Shown: one piece after another, positions 34,244 through 47,600 of the stretch
Numbering within the stretch: position 1 is the first letter of the stretch
How the letters are laid out: every line of letters begins with the position of its first letter
Source of the DNA: Anopheles merus
Lineage: Eukaryota; Arthropoda; Insecta; Diptera; Culicidae
NCBI RefSeq assembly: GCF_017562075.2
Contig: NC_054082.1
Span: 56,347,136-56,411,135 of the forward strand
DNA: 64,000 nt
Direction of reading: 5' to 3'
Program-made: the position numbers and the translations under genes
Notes under the pieces: model-generated
Database searches by the model: none
Told to the model about the DNA's origin: nothing
What the model saw: the letters and a program-made list of their open reading frames with translations, nothing else

Positions 34244-36654
34244 ATGGCGTTCAAAATAGAGACTTCAAATCAGGATACAACTTTTTGGTATGAATTCATC
34301 GAACTTTACCGCAATCTCCCCATACTGTGGTCAGACGCACATGAAAACAAACCAAAACATCTTCGTGATCGTGCGCTTAATATACTGCTACGAAAATATC
34401 GAGAAACAGATGCCGCAGCAGGGGTTAGGGAAATTAAACAACTTTTAAAAGATCTTCGCTTAGCTTACCGAACCGAACTGAAGCTAGCTTTGGAGCACAC
34501 ATATGCCACTGGCAATAGTTTGAGCAACTACCGATCGGCTCTGTGGTACTTTGAAGCGTTAAGTTTTTTGGAATCGAAAGAACTGCGCACTTTAAAATTG
34601 CATTCCGGTTTGACTGGAGGTATGTCATTATAATAACCACTAAAAAATAGTTGCTAAAAGCAAAATTACTCATGTAACTATCTGCATTTTTACAGACAAT
34701 TCTGGCATCGTAATAGATACATCTTTTAGCACCATTGATGATAGTTTTTCGTGTATCAATAATTATGATGATGAGATCGTTCTTTATTGCAAGTCGCTCG
34801 TACCCGCGCTGAAACGTTTACCGCCCCAGCAGTTGATGTACGCAAAATATCACATCGACAATGTTGTGAAATGGGGCCGCATTGGTATCCTAACCAATGA
34901 CCGGCCGCACATTGATGCGGATGGATCTAAAAAATCGTCTGGTGCTGTAAATGTTGAAAACTGTATCGAGGTGTTGACAACACAAAACTATATTGCAGTT
35001 CCCCCGAAACGCCTCAAAGTTGATCAACACAACAGCGATGATGCTAACCATGCTACCACTTCCTTGGCTTATGATATGTGCAAACACATATCAATGCCGT
35101 CTGAAGAGTGTTTAGTTGTGGTAGATGTGTCAGAAAATGATATCGAACAATTTAAACTAGCTTCCGTCGACAATGAATTCGATAATCTATCTTTCGAAAC
35201 CAGCTCTCCGACGTATGCTCGACCTGATGGGACTTCGGATTCGGATAGGTGAGGTACGCCTTGGGCTAATGTTGAATAACGCTAATTAAGAACGAAAATC
35301 TATTTGCAGGATCATACATTTGGAAATCTCTCATTCGGACTTGGAAGATGGTGCAGATCCACACGAAACGGCAGATCCACACGAGACGACATTGAAAAAT
35401 GGTAATCAATGTTTTTAATAGTTTCATAGTTATTGTATGAACTTTACGGTATCAACATGTTCATCCATAGCGGAACCAGTGCTGGAACTAACTCTTCGCA
35501 GACAGTGTACGATGCAATTTTCACACTACATACGAAACGTTGTGCCAAAATACAGTGACGAAGAGTTTTTACGACAATTTCGAATTGGACGTAAAGCTGT
35601 CCAGATGATCTGCAACCATTTAGAAACAACTTCGGCGTACAAGAAATTAAGAGGTTGGCCATACTTGCCATGCGGTTGGAGGTTTGTTTCGACATGTAAT
35701 ATATTCGTTCTTTGTGTGATTATTTCCAGGACATGGCGGGTACGAAGCTATTAGTCCGCAAACGCACGTATTATCGTTTCTGTGGTTTCTTGGGCACGAT
35801 AAAACGTCCTATCGGGATGTAGCATCTCAGTTTAATCTATCCGTAAGCTGTTTGCATAGTGTTATCTGCAGAGTAGCGGATGCTATTTTGAGTATGAAAC
35901 ACATCCTGATGATATCACTGTCTGAAGCGAGGAAAACAGCATCGGACATTGCGTTTTCCAAGAAATGTAATTTTTCTGGCGTAATTGGTGAGTATTTAAG
36001 AATTTATATTGTTTTGCACTGTGCAGCGTGATCGATCTACATAAGCTTTACTCTCGATCGACAGGATGCGTTGGTGGAACACAAATCAAGATTGATAAAC
36101 CGAGAGAAAATCCAGAAAGGTATCTACTTACAAAGGGGCACTATTCCATTCAGCTGCAAGCAATTATTGATGAAAACTTACGTTTCGTTGATGTTTTCGT
36201 GGAATATCCCGATGAGCCGGAACTGCTGGAAACGGTCAAACGCATATGTGGCAATAGGTATTGCTTGCTTGGCAACGCTTCATATCCCTGCATGAACCAG
36301 TTGTTGGTGCCCTACCCCGTCGACGAAGTGTTGCTTACCCAAGCGCAGAAAACTTACAACGACCACCTGCAGACGGTCACTAGTCAATGTAACCAAATAT
36401 TCGCCCATCTCAAGACACGTTTCCGCCGCCTGCATCACCTCAAGGGACGACATCTATCTCGGATGGTGGACTTGATCAAAGTGTGCTGCATACTGCACAA
36501 CCTGGCTTCGGTAGCAGAGTTGAAACAGCTGGAAGGGGATGTGAACCAACTTCCTCCCGAGCCTATCTTTACTTACATCTCCGAAACCCGAGCTCATGAA
36601 GACATTGTGCATGGTCAGCAGAAGAGAGATAAAATTTGTGCTAAATATCAATAA
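34244..36654 (+). CDS. MADF-BESS protein fused to a catalytically dead PIF/Harbinger transposase domain
   Basis: Six exons (34244-34619, 34696-35248, 35310-35401, 35471-35653, 35730-35987, 36065-36654), all with GT..AG introns, sum to 2052 bases: 683 residues plus stop, phase kept at every junction. Residues about 13-110 are a MADF DNA-binding domain (FIELYRNLPILW to YRSALWYFEALSFL). About 151-184 is a BESS motif (SLVPALKRLPPQQLMYAKY). A long acidic linker follows. From about 341 the sequence follows HARBI1-type transposases: an HTH-like VASQFNLSVSCLHSVICRV, then the DDE_Tnp_4 fold. The three catalytic positions are changed: GCVGGT (D to G491), LLGNASYP (D to N558) and NQIFAHLK (E to N597). 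The frame is clean, so the domain is probably kept for binding, not cleavage. Function is inferred. Start: ATG in AAATATGG. Confidence 0.9.
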
Positions 36655-36655
36655 A
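36650..36655 (+). terminator. AATAAA overlapping the stop codon
   Basis: The TAA stop of the MADF-Harbinger gene lies inside an AATAAA hexamer. If used, the 3' UTR would be only 10-30 bases; no other AATAAA is obvious in the next 300 bases. Confidence 0.5.
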
Positions 36656-36659
36656 CCGT

Positions 36660-37398
36660 TTGTAAAGAATCGTTATACTACTACTTCACGGAATGCTTCC
36701 ATATTCACGTTCAATTACAGAGAGAAAATCACAATTTTAATTGGTTCTCGGCTGTATACACGCACATCATGCAACGATGTCTGACCGATTGTTCGCCATT
36801 GTGATCAACTGTAGGTAAAAATTAAGAAAGCATTAGTTTAGGCTAATGAACCCACGCGTTTTTTTAAGTGTTATAAGTTATAAGTGTCTTTTATATTTTT
36901 TTTATTTCTTTTATGCTTTTTTTCTTGAATAAGTTATTTTTTTAAGCTGATTCACAAGGTTGGTCATTTTACATATAGCATACTTTCAGGCGTTTTGTAA
37001 TACTGACGAATGTTGATCTTTCATTTTACCCAAAATTCAACAGTAAGCGCATTGTGCAACATCGTGTTGTGTTTGTGTTGGTGTGTTCCTGTCATCGTAT
37101 TTGGTTTGTTTATGTTCTATCAGTCTGTGCTCGTTGTCTGTGCGCTATTGCGTGCCACTGATTTAGTCGATTTAGTTTTAACGCAAATTAGCTGAATTTC
37201 TTATAAGTAGGTAACAAACAGCTGAATAAGTTAATTATTAACTGCTGTTTCGTGAAAGCATCGCTCTCGCGTTACACAAAATCTATCCCTTCCGTAAACG
37301 CATTATGTAAAGATTGAAGTATTGTGGAGAGAGGGAGAGATAATAATAGAATTATTGCCTTACCACCGCATTCAACAGGTGCGGGAATCGGAGCAACA
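36660..37398. other. Intergenic region and acid phosphatase leader
   Basis: T-rich stretch near 36860-36950; no coding sequence recognised. The 5' leader of the acid phosphatase gene is expected at the right end. Confidence 0.5.
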
Positions 37399-38745
37399 AT
37401 GGGCTCAGATTGCATGCAGCCGGGCAAACGGGGCCTCACGGTGTCGGTTGTTGTTTTAGGCGGTGCCTGCTTAACGGTAATGCTTGCCTATTTGGCGTTC
37501 GGGGACAGCACTGATGAATCAGGCCTGCGTACGCTTCGTATGGTGAGCATCATTTTTCGCCATGGTGATCGTTCGCCCACTGAATTCTATCCCAACGATC
37601 CGCATCGGAATCATCACTGGACTGGAGGATTGGGTGCTCTCTCTGAGGTACGCTGGAGGTTGCGATCGCCCGTTATTATTAACCGTTCGTATCGTCTGAC
37701 CGAAGAATCGCATTTCGCTGTTGTATAATTCGCAGAAAGGATCTCAGCAAATGTATCAACTAGGCAAACTGCTGCGCCCACGATACTATCGGCTGCTTCC
37801 ACCGAACGGGCTGTACTCCAAGGAGCACATGACGATCGTCAGTAGCTACGCGGAACGATGTATCATGAGCGCTCAAAGCTTTATCGCTGGATTTCTTCCC
37901 CCGCTGGAAAATACTAATCCCCTGCCCATTCCATGGCAACCTGCAGCTGTAAATGTATTGCCACGGGATCGTGACACGGTAAGCATGATGTCATTTATGC
38001 ACAATGGGTGTACATTGTAAGAACTTTCGTCTCTTAATTGCGCCTTCGCTGGACACAGATTTTAGCTCAAAAGCAACCCTGCCCAAGGTACGAACAATCG
38101 AAACAACGTCTTGTAGCCTATCCTCCGAAAGATATAAGAGAATTGTACGAAAAGAATGCTGCGCTGTTTCGCACGCTAAGCCAAGGAACTGGACAAAACG
38201 TCAGTACCATACTCGATGTGGAGCTGCTGTACAACACATTGGAGATAGAGAAATCGGCTGGGCTGGAATTGCCGGACTGGACGGAAGGTATTTTTCCGCA
38301 GAAGATGCTACCCATTGCTGAGCGCAGCTTGGCACTGATAACCGAACTGCCGCTGATGAAAAAAATCAAGGGCGGTGCGATCGTGGCCGAGTTGCTGGAT
38401 AATGCCATTCGCCGACGATCGGGAATACTGATACCCGAGCGGAACATTTTCATCTATTCGGGCCACGACGTGACGCTGGTAAACTTCATGCGCGCCTTAA
38501 ACATCATCGACCAGACGACGGGTAAACCAGACTTTTCGGCAGCGATCGTATTCGAGCTGCACCATAGCATTACGTTTGATGACGATTTTGAGGTGAAAAT
38601 CGTTTACTTCTTCAACAGTGACGATAAGTACCCGAAGGAGATAGAAATACCCAACTGTGAAAGTCCTTGCTCTTTGACCAAGTTTGAACAGGTGATGGAG
38701 ACGGTGCGTCTCAGGAACTACGATGAAACTTGTCAGCTAGTTTGA
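37399..38745 (+). CDS. Membrane-anchored histidine acid phosphatase (lysosomal/prostatic type)
   Basis: Three exons, 37399-37647, 37736-37978 and 38059-38745, give 1179 bases, 392 residues plus stop. The N-terminus has a single hydrophobic segment (about residues 13-35), a signal anchor or uncleaved signal. The catalytic RHGDRSP motif has its nucleophile at His55, and the proton-donor motif SGHDVT is near residue 300. The rest follows the lysosomal/prostatic acid phosphatase fold and includes PRDRDT. No C-terminal membrane segment is seen. Such enzymes remove phosphate from monoesters in lysosomes or outside the cell. Closest Drosophila relatives are the Acph-1 type. Start: ATG in ACAATGGG. 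Confidence 0.9.
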
Positions 38746-38954
38746 AGGCTTTGTTTGGGTGGTATGTGCCTCCGTTCGGCACGATATATTGCCACATACC
38801 TCACTCGTTACACTTTGATATTTGTAAGAGTCTCGTGAATAATGTTAGCTTAAAAGCACACTTTGCCAAATGCCAAAAAGACAATCTCATTGAAAACAAA
38901 TTCGAACAGTCATCGTTACTTAATTCTTTGTTATTTGTGTACTATCGTTATTGA

Positions 38955-38960
38955 AATAAA
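38955..38960 (+). terminator. Polyadenylation signal of acid phosphatase gene
   Basis: AATAAA about 210 bases after the stop codon. Confidence 0.65.
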
Positions 38961-39630
38961 AGTGTTGCTAAAATGTTAAATTTCTTCACCCGTATGCCAA
39001 AAGCTAGATTCGATTCAATGTATCTTTAAGTCAGTCGGTCGGTCAGAAGTAAGTATAGTTCACTTTAGAGTAACTGGAAACTTAAAGCTAGACTATAAAA
39101 TATCAAGCTATTGAAAGAAGTCTTGAATGTTATTAGAAACATAGCGGGAATGTATTAGAAATATATAATCCGGATTGCCGTCATGGATCTACCCCGATGC
39201 CTACGCTAAAATAACAAATCCAACTCCAGTTCCAATCCGGAATAAGCTCCTAAGGGATCTGAACAACTCCGGATATAGTTCCGAATGACATTTTGAATAG
39301 CCTGAAGTGCATGACATGAGAAATGAATTTGCTTATTATTCAACGCTGTGTTAAAGGTGTACTGTTGGAGAGTAAATAACACCACTCAATGGCAAGTGTT
39401 GTGATAACAGATAACAGAGAAATAAATACCACGGGTTCGTCGTTTATTTACAACTAGGTCAGGTGAAGTAAAAGTTATAATTAGAGGAGCGTCAAATGGC
39501 AACATTTTTGCAAGTATTTTTGTACCACCTCAACTCAGAAGAAGTAAGGACATTGCTCTAAAATGAAGTTGTATATGAATACTGTGATTCACAACATCCT
39601 TCAATTACAGTAATACAGAGCGGAAGATAT
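38961..39630. other. Intergenic stretch
   Basis: No gene recognised. A short degenerate repeat of AACTCCGG/TCCAATCCGG type lies near 39210-39285. Confidence 0.45.
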
Positions 39631-39796
39631 TTTGTGTTCAGTCACGGGTTCAACCCCCGTCTGGACCGTGTCTCCATACGTAGGACTGACTATTCTGCTA
39701 TGGGTAAATCCATAAGTCACTGAAAGCCTAACCCAGTAGTAGTGGTACAGACAGGCCTTGGCCGACAACGGTTATTGTGACAAAGAAGAAGAAGAA
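39631..39796 (+). repeat. SINE200-like copy
   Basis: B box-like GGTTCAACCCCC, CATACGTAGGACTGAC, a body ending GGCCTTGGCCGACAACGG and a (GAA)n tail. The first part of the tRNA-like head is missing. Confidence 0.75.
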
Positions 39797-40090
39797 GTTA
39801 TGTTTCTTCCTTTTTTTAGCGTTCAGCCAAAGAATTTCACAATTGTGCAAAAGGGTTGACTGATTCTTGACTGAGTACTTTCATGGGAAGAGGGGAGGGG
39901 GAAGCTGCAAAAAGGTTGAGAACCACTGGTCTGAAAGGCTTATTCCAAAAAGTGTAGGGGATTGTAGAATGGAGAATGGACAGGCTATTTACAGTCATAC
40001 TATGTTTAATTACCTACCCCTTTTGAAACAAATGTGCAGACATGCGGACTTTGAAATGGTTGGGAGTTTGCTTAACTTTCGTTTCTATGA

Positions 40091-40705
40091 CCAAAAATAC
40101 ACCCTCATCTTTATGACCACCTACCCGGGTAGGTAATACATTTTATAAGGGAATTTGTATTTTTATTGGTCAAAAAATGTCTTATTTAACTTATTCTATG
40201 CAGCTATAATAACAATACTTGTTTTCATGTTATAAATTTATGAAGTATGGCTTTTAGTTACATAAATTGAATGCATAGCAATTAGTTCAACTGACACTAA
40301 TACACCGCCATGTCTTCCCGACTGTCGGGGCAATCATTTATTCTATGTGACTTTAGAAGAAAATTAAGAGCTAGAAAACTTTTGGAATAGATTCTATAAA
40401 TATAACTACATGCATTGCTATACATATCATTACAAAATTAGCGACTAATTCAAACCAAAATCCTTTATTGTATGTATTACCTACACGGGTAGGTGGTTAT
40501 AGAAGTAAGGGGTAAAAGTTGATTTTATTTTTTAAAGCACATTTAAAAAAATTGAGAAATTCTGATTTTTTTACCACTCTTTTAAAACATGTTTCTCTAG
40601 GCATTCTCATTTTTTTGGATCGATTCGATAACCCAGTAAAAAATTTTATAACAAAAAGAATAAGCAAAACATACCCGGGTAGGTGGTTATAGAAATGAAG
40701 GTTAA
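40091..40705. mobile_element. Inverted-repeat element with ACCTACCCGGGTAGGT palindromes
   Basis: The palindrome ACCTACCCGGGTAGGT at 40119-40134 returns in near-identical form at 40479-40494 and 40671-40684. The left copy is embedded in an arm of about 50 bp whose inverted form surrounds both right copies. The right end reads GGTTAA, suggesting a TTAA-specific (piggyBac-type) element; the left end is unclear. Confidence 0.55.
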
Positions 40706-41611
40706 TAATGAGTAGAGTTGGTAGATACTTAAAACAATGCTACATCCAAGATAGATAAACCGATTCCTTAAGAGCCCAATTCCAATTTCAAATGGATATT
40801 GAGCCCGTGAAGTATATCAAATACGTGCTTATATTGAAGAAAATCAAAAGCACTCACCACTTTTCCAGACAGTTGTGATTTTTACCATTATGGTTACTTT
40901 ATTGGACAAATAAAATCAATATTTTTTTCAATGGGCAATATGACATTTTTTACGGTAAGTTTTGCGTTGAATTCAGCTCCCACTGTTTATGGAACGTACC
41001 TAATTTGCGTCTTTACTACAGATGAAACCTAATCCTACATTTTTTGTTTCTCTTCGTTACATACACACACCTGGGTAAAACTGTGCAATCAAAAGGAAAA
41101 TCCTTATCGCCGTTCGATAGCTATATTGCATTGCCAACTAGAAAGAACTCCATTCTAGACGGAAATTGATTAATTACTCATTCCTAAAAAGAGACATTCT
41201 TTTACAATATTATCGGATGACTTATCGGTGCTATGATCTAGATCATATTTGTCGCTCAAATCAAATCATAACACCGCAAACGTGTGCGCAAAGCGTCAGA
41301 GCTTGCGTTTTGCTTTGAGTGTGTTTCGCATTTTGACAAAATGTTAAGAGCAAAGCTGATGTGAGCAATGGTCCAAAGAAAATGCAATTTCTCAATTTGT
41401 AGGCAAATACAACATTTGGAAGGACTGTCTAATTTGCTTAAAACTCAGGTAGGGCAATCATTTATGTAGAGTTATCCTATTCCTAAGTGGTTGTGGTTAA
41501 TGCATATAATTATTATTTAAAAAATGGATAAAGTTGAGGTGCAATTTTTTCTCCAAACGTAGCCGTCTTCGTCTTCATACTACACGTGATTAAAACAGAG
41601 CACATTTGGAC
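40706..41611. other. AT-rich intergenic stretch, 3' flank of the SR gene
   Basis: No coding sequence recognised. The 3' UTR of the minus-strand SR protein gene should occupy the right part. Confidence 0.5.
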
Positions 41612-44600
41612 TCAATCCTCCATGCTTTCATTACGCTCCGGAGAGTGATCGTTATTTTTGGGAGATGCAGAACGGGACTTATCGTGTGACTTATCATGCG
41701 ACTGCGAGCGATCGCGAGACCTTGAGTGGGATCGTGGAGAACGAGAGCGCGATCGGGATCGCGAACGCGATTTGTTATCCTTGGACTTGGAACGCGAACG
41801 TGAATGCGACTTTGAGCGTGATCGGGAACGAGAGCGGGACTCATCACGATCCCGTTTCGGTGAACGAGAACGTGATTTTGATTTGCTGTTATCCCGAGAT
41901 TTGCTGCGAAAGATTAAAAACAAATTACATTAAAATAAAGTTCGTAGCTATGAGATACTGATGTGTATCCACGTTAAACAATACATACACTGAACGAGAA
42001 CGCGAACGAGACTTTTCAGGTGATTTCGATCCATTCTTCGATTTCGATCGGCTACGCGACTTAGAACGGCTACGAGACGAACGACGAGACCGGGAACGGG
42101 AACGCGATCGACGACGCGAACGCGATCTAGAGCGACTGCTCGAAGACCGTGAGCGGCCACGTCCATTTCGTCCGTTACGTCCACGATCCTCAACCAAACG
42201 AATACGTCGTCCATTGAGCTCTGTATCATCCAGCTTCTCAATGGCAGTTTTCATGTCCGATAAAGTCGCAAACTCTACGACGCTATTGTTTTAAAAATGA
42301 TCAAACACACAAAATGGTATTACTTACACACAATAGGTAATGCCTATGTTTAGCTTATCTTACCCTTCATTTTTGCGTTGCTTGTGGGCATCTGCATACG
42401 TTACTTCTCCAGCTTGGCGCATGTAGTCCTTGAGATCCTTCAGAACACAAAAAAATGCGTAAATAAACAAAAAAAGTAAATTAATACGGAGCGATTCTAT
42501 AAAAAAAAGGTTATGTAAATACTCTGAAAGAAGACTCTTATTAGAGGGTAACTGTGTTTTCTTCTTCAATCTTAAACCTGCAATAGAATGCTTGTGAGTG
42601 AGATCACATCATCTGCGTAATTTAGACACCATCAAAATATGTCTTTACAAGTCACATCATATGCGCTTACAATGCACACATTAAAGAGAGAATAAAAAAA
42701 TATACCAAAAGTATATAAGTTTCAATATCTATCGATGAGAATAATGAGACGCCTTAATGTATCATTTTTGCCGGTCCGTTCGCTCTTTCGGTATGTATTT
42801 TTCTAATATCAGGCATAATGAAAAGAATCATTGTACGATCTTTAAGCACGCAGGGCAAGTCCAATGCCTTTTGCAGAATGTGTTGCAGTAAATTAAGAAA
42901 TGCTGAATATGTTTTTTTTTCAATTTGTTTCGTTTCATCGTTTTATAACCGGTAATGTGTCTTCATTTTCTGGGTTGTGTGGTCTAGAAATTCTCCATCA
43001 GTCTCAGCATCTTCCCATCAGTGGCTGTTGCTTTAGATTCGGTTTATAGGTCAGGATCAGGATGAATGTAGTCGATTTTCGCCAAGTTGATTCCTCCCAG
43101 TATACAGTTAAGTATATACAATCATCATGCTGTCTTTCTCATTGTTAAAACATATTTCACCATTATTATGTTTCTTTGGTAAACGAGGATCAGTCATTCG
43201 TTCAGCGACTAGATAATTCCGCTTCTTGAGATAACAGCGTATCATTCTCCGCCTCCTTCTCTGGATGTGTTTCACCATAAATCGATTTGTGGTCTTTGCT
43301 TTGCTCGTTTTTATGTGAAATCCGCTTCAGGAAGTCTATCTTGAGACGTCTTACAACGATATGTTTTATGATTCTTTTCATTATGTCCTTTTTCAACATA
43401 ATTATACTTTCCAGGCTGCAAAATTGCATGCTTACCTAATCTTTGTTTAAAAAAATTGGACAATTGGTGACAATGATTTTGTTTAAATCATATTTTCAAA
43501 AATACACTTTAATCAGGATAGTTCATTTCCTTGATTGAATTAGCAGAGGATATAAAAATTGTAGGGGAGACAAACAATTCGTACTATAACCTAAACTAGC
43601 AGTATTGCTATCGACAGTTTTCACATTCTTCTAACCATCAATAAAAAACAGAATATTGAAAGGGACAAAAACGATTAAGATTCAAAGAAACGTTTAAAGT
43701 AAAAAGATGAAATCAAAATCTAAAAATATCGACCATTACCTTTACGGCCGGACACAGTTTTGGTATTTGGGACAGTCAATGAATCATCTTTCCTTTCTCA
43801 TGTTCACAGAACCATAGATTTGACCTCTCCTCATGCATGTGTGTGTTTAGTGTGGATACCGAGCGAGCATGACCGTCACTCACATAGCTGGAATCATCGT
43901 TAAATGCCAAAAGGGTGGTATCGATCCTTCACTTAGTGCCTCCGACCTCTGTGATGGGATCTCACTTCTTCGAAGGGGAACACAATCGACGACACCAAAA
44001 ATGGCATTAAAGAATAGCATCCGATGAATGAAAAGGACATCAGAGCGACACCCGAAGATTTTCCACATTAGTGTACGCGAATGGACGTTCCTCCTGTTGC
44101 AGCTTAACGCAGAACCCTCGGAAATGATCATCTTCCAAAACATCCATGCAACATCCGGGGGAGACTAGGTAACTACAGCGCCATTGCCATTGATTACAAG
44201 AAAAGAAGATGGTACGGGCAGTATGGTAGACAGGTGACTAAACCTCATCGTGCTTGTGTCATCATCTTCTCTCCAGCCACAACCGATGAGTGTCCATGCT
44301 CTCGGGAGGATGAAATGGATTGAAATACGCATTTGGCGACGGAGGAGAACAGTCAAAGCTTGAAAATAGAAAAGAAAAAAGGAAAAGAGCATTCGTCTAT
44401 GACGCTTAGGATGGACCGATCCCGATGACATCGCCGCCGGTTCGCGTTCATCACACATCCAAGGGCCAAGTCTCGTCTTTTCTCTCGCGGAGTAGGATCC
44501 CCTTCAGTCCACAGGGAACACTATATTCCAACACTAGTTTCAGGCGTACGAGAGAGCGAGAGTAGTAACCGTGCACTATTTCACGTCGCAGCAGTAAGGG

Positions 44601-47600
44601 TTGAATTGGAAACGAGTACATTATTAGCCATCGTTAGAACGAGTGATACCTCATCAGGCGTTGAAATTGTTTAGCGGCCTTCGTCTCAAAGGATGACTAT
44701 GGTGGAGGCAATTATGTAACGGACATTCTCCTGTCTCTTCTGCATTTGTAGAACTGCGATGATTCCAACAAAATTAGTACCAGTGGAAGGAAACATCGTA
44801 GATAGCTGAGATATTCGAATCCAACCTTTTCACTCAATTTTCCATAGCAATCCAAAGTAGTAGAGCAGATCTTGATAAAATGCCTAGACGAGAAGTTCTT
44901 AACCACATACTGACTCCGCTGGCCTGTGGCGATCGAAGGAGAATATCACTTGAGAGTTCATCCATCACGCTCATGCCATTTCATAACGTCATCCCCTCTT
45001 ACAATCATCAGACGACCAAGGGGCAGCAGTCGATCCTTGGGCGCGCACAAATCTTCAAAATTAATCAATGTGAAAAATTTTCAAGAATTAGTGTACCATT
45101 GATTAGGGCAAGAACAGTTGAATAGGAAAGAAAATATAAGAAATGAAAACCAATGGAACAATAACGGTACTTTTTTGCTGGAACACACGGTTGGACGTTC
45201 GCCCCAGTATGCTGTATCCGAAGTATATGGTCGATGTTGGCCAGAGAGGGGAAGTCCGGTGCCTATGATTTCCGAATCATATATGGAAGGAGCTCCTGAA
45301 CACCATCTACCCGCAACTTGGTATGATTGGTGTGCATTGATTCAACGGTGTTCAGTAATAATATCTGATCGTACTTGGTGCATGAGTTACACTTTTTTGC
45401 GAACTACGTCTGGATTGGAGTGGTATCATCAGTAGCCGTCAAATTAATCGTCCAGGAATGTAAGTTTCTTTTCTGATCTGCTGAGCGGTGTTTCAGCATA
45501 TGTGCTATCGGTAGTCGAGTGCTGATCCATGTGTCCAGATCAACCATGACATCTCTCTCATTGGGTGTTATCATCCTGCACGGAGAGGAACGGTGGAGGT
45601 CCACCCCACCAGTACCTCCAAACATCCATGTTAATTAGGCTGCTGCACGTCTCCCAGTGGTCAATCACTAGCCATTCGAAGGGAAGCAATCAAACGACGC
45701 TACCACACATTATCTTGTGTAAACCCTAGTTCTATGACTTCTCTCATCATGAAATAAGGGCAGCCGCCTTAACAGAAAAAGAATATAATACACATACAAT
45801 TTTACTACAATTCCTCGAACAGGTAACGATATCTTCTGTCATAAACATAGCTGATAACAAACAATGCATTTCTGTTCTGTCCTTCTGTGCTCCTAGAACA
45901 TTAAAAACTTCGTTTAATCCCTTTAATGCTTCATGGAGTATTAATCACTTGTTGAATATTATAAAAGTATCCTTCATCTTTCTATGATTATTTCATGCAA
46001 TATTGAACGTTAATAACTAAAGCAATGACGACATTTGCGATAAAGAGTGATTTGTTAAGCTAGCAATAGTAAAACAATGATGTACATTAATACTAAGCAC
46101 GATTTACAGTATTGATAAATAAAAAGTCTTAAAAACAGCAAATTACATTTGCATAGAATTGCACACACTACAATCTATCCGGCTTATGATATGCTGCTTG
46201 TGGCATGTATCGCAAAACAGGATGCTCACAAACTACGGAACACGGATCAAAATCAAAGGTGATCCGTCCACCTGAGAAGACTGCCCAACTTTTACACAAG
46301 TCCAAGACCAATTTTGTATTTCAACTTTAAAAATCTTGGGAAATTTTATATGTTTAACTGGTTGTTTTTTAAATCAAAATATTAACTATGACAATTTAGC
46401 TAAAGTTATTGTACAAACTTGATGCAATGCGGGACCCGGTAATTGAACAGATTGGAAGGACTTGGCCTACAACTTTCACAAATGTCAGCACAACGCACTG
46501 TCATATATTTAATTTGAATATTTCTAAACAAGATCTGAATTTTAATTTAAAAAATCCTTTGGTTTGGTTGATGGTCCAATTAGCTACCACTAACTGTCAT
46601 ACTTTTGAGACCATTCATATGCATATATGAAATGGGAAAATATTGCAAATCATGCCATTGGCATTGTATACACGTTTTGCCAAGTAGTAAATAATTTTAT
46701 TAAGAGCAACGAGTTTATTGAAAGGATTTGTTAAAAAAATAAGATAAAATTGTTGAAATATATAAATTATGCTCTTATTATGCCATAATAGGGACTAGCT
46801 GAAAAAAATAATAAATTGAGATTTTCGCATGCCGCTTCGAGAAAACTTCTAAAATACCTCAGAATAGCTTAATCGTTACCATTTTTAATACATAGCAATA
46901 CGGCCTTGGCCGTTCTATCTGAGTGAGAAAAAAAGAACTCAGCGTTATTAATAATCGTTCTACTTTCGCAATCTATCTATTCCTATCACTGTTTAAAATT
47001 ATGATTCCGCATCGAATTAAAAAAATCATCTTAAGTTACGTGTAATAATAACCAAGCGTGTTTGAAGTCTAGATGTTCAAATAACAGTGATGGAAACACC
47101 GGTTCCCGAACAACTGCACCCACATCTCTTTATCAATATTATCATCAAACAAATTTATATAGTACATATGTTCACCTTTCAGTGTAAGAATTTGAGGAAA
47201 GTACATACCTGCCAGCTGACACGGGTCGACAAATTCTCCACGACCAGACGGTATTCGGTACGGAGTGGGGGTCCATAACGGGAACTGTTCCTGGAATTGC
47301 TTTTATATCTAAACCGACAGTTCAAGGGATTGTGTGTTATTAATACTAATCGGAGGGTTCTTTATTTGACACCCATCACGTAGTTATACTTACTTGTCAT
47401 ACCTTCCACCACGGCGATCTCTATCGTACCTATCTCTTTCGCGGTAACCGCTTGGCCCACGAGCGGTACCCCTTGCTGGTTCCACAACAACTCTACACGG
47501 TAAAACAAATAAAGTAATTCATATTTAGGTAAGTAAGTCAATATTTACAAAAAAAAACCAAAGTAATAATATGTACCTTTCACCCAATAGCTCTTTCCCG

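Noticed and set aside
41658..41961. Plus-strand ORFs rich in D, R and E opposite the SR gene
   Set aside because: Mirror image of the RS-repeat coding sequence on the minus strand, not a gene.
44165..45435. Medium-length ORFs in the SR intron on both strands
   Set aside because: No homology, no consistent splice signals or codon pattern; treated only as an unexplained GC-richer block.
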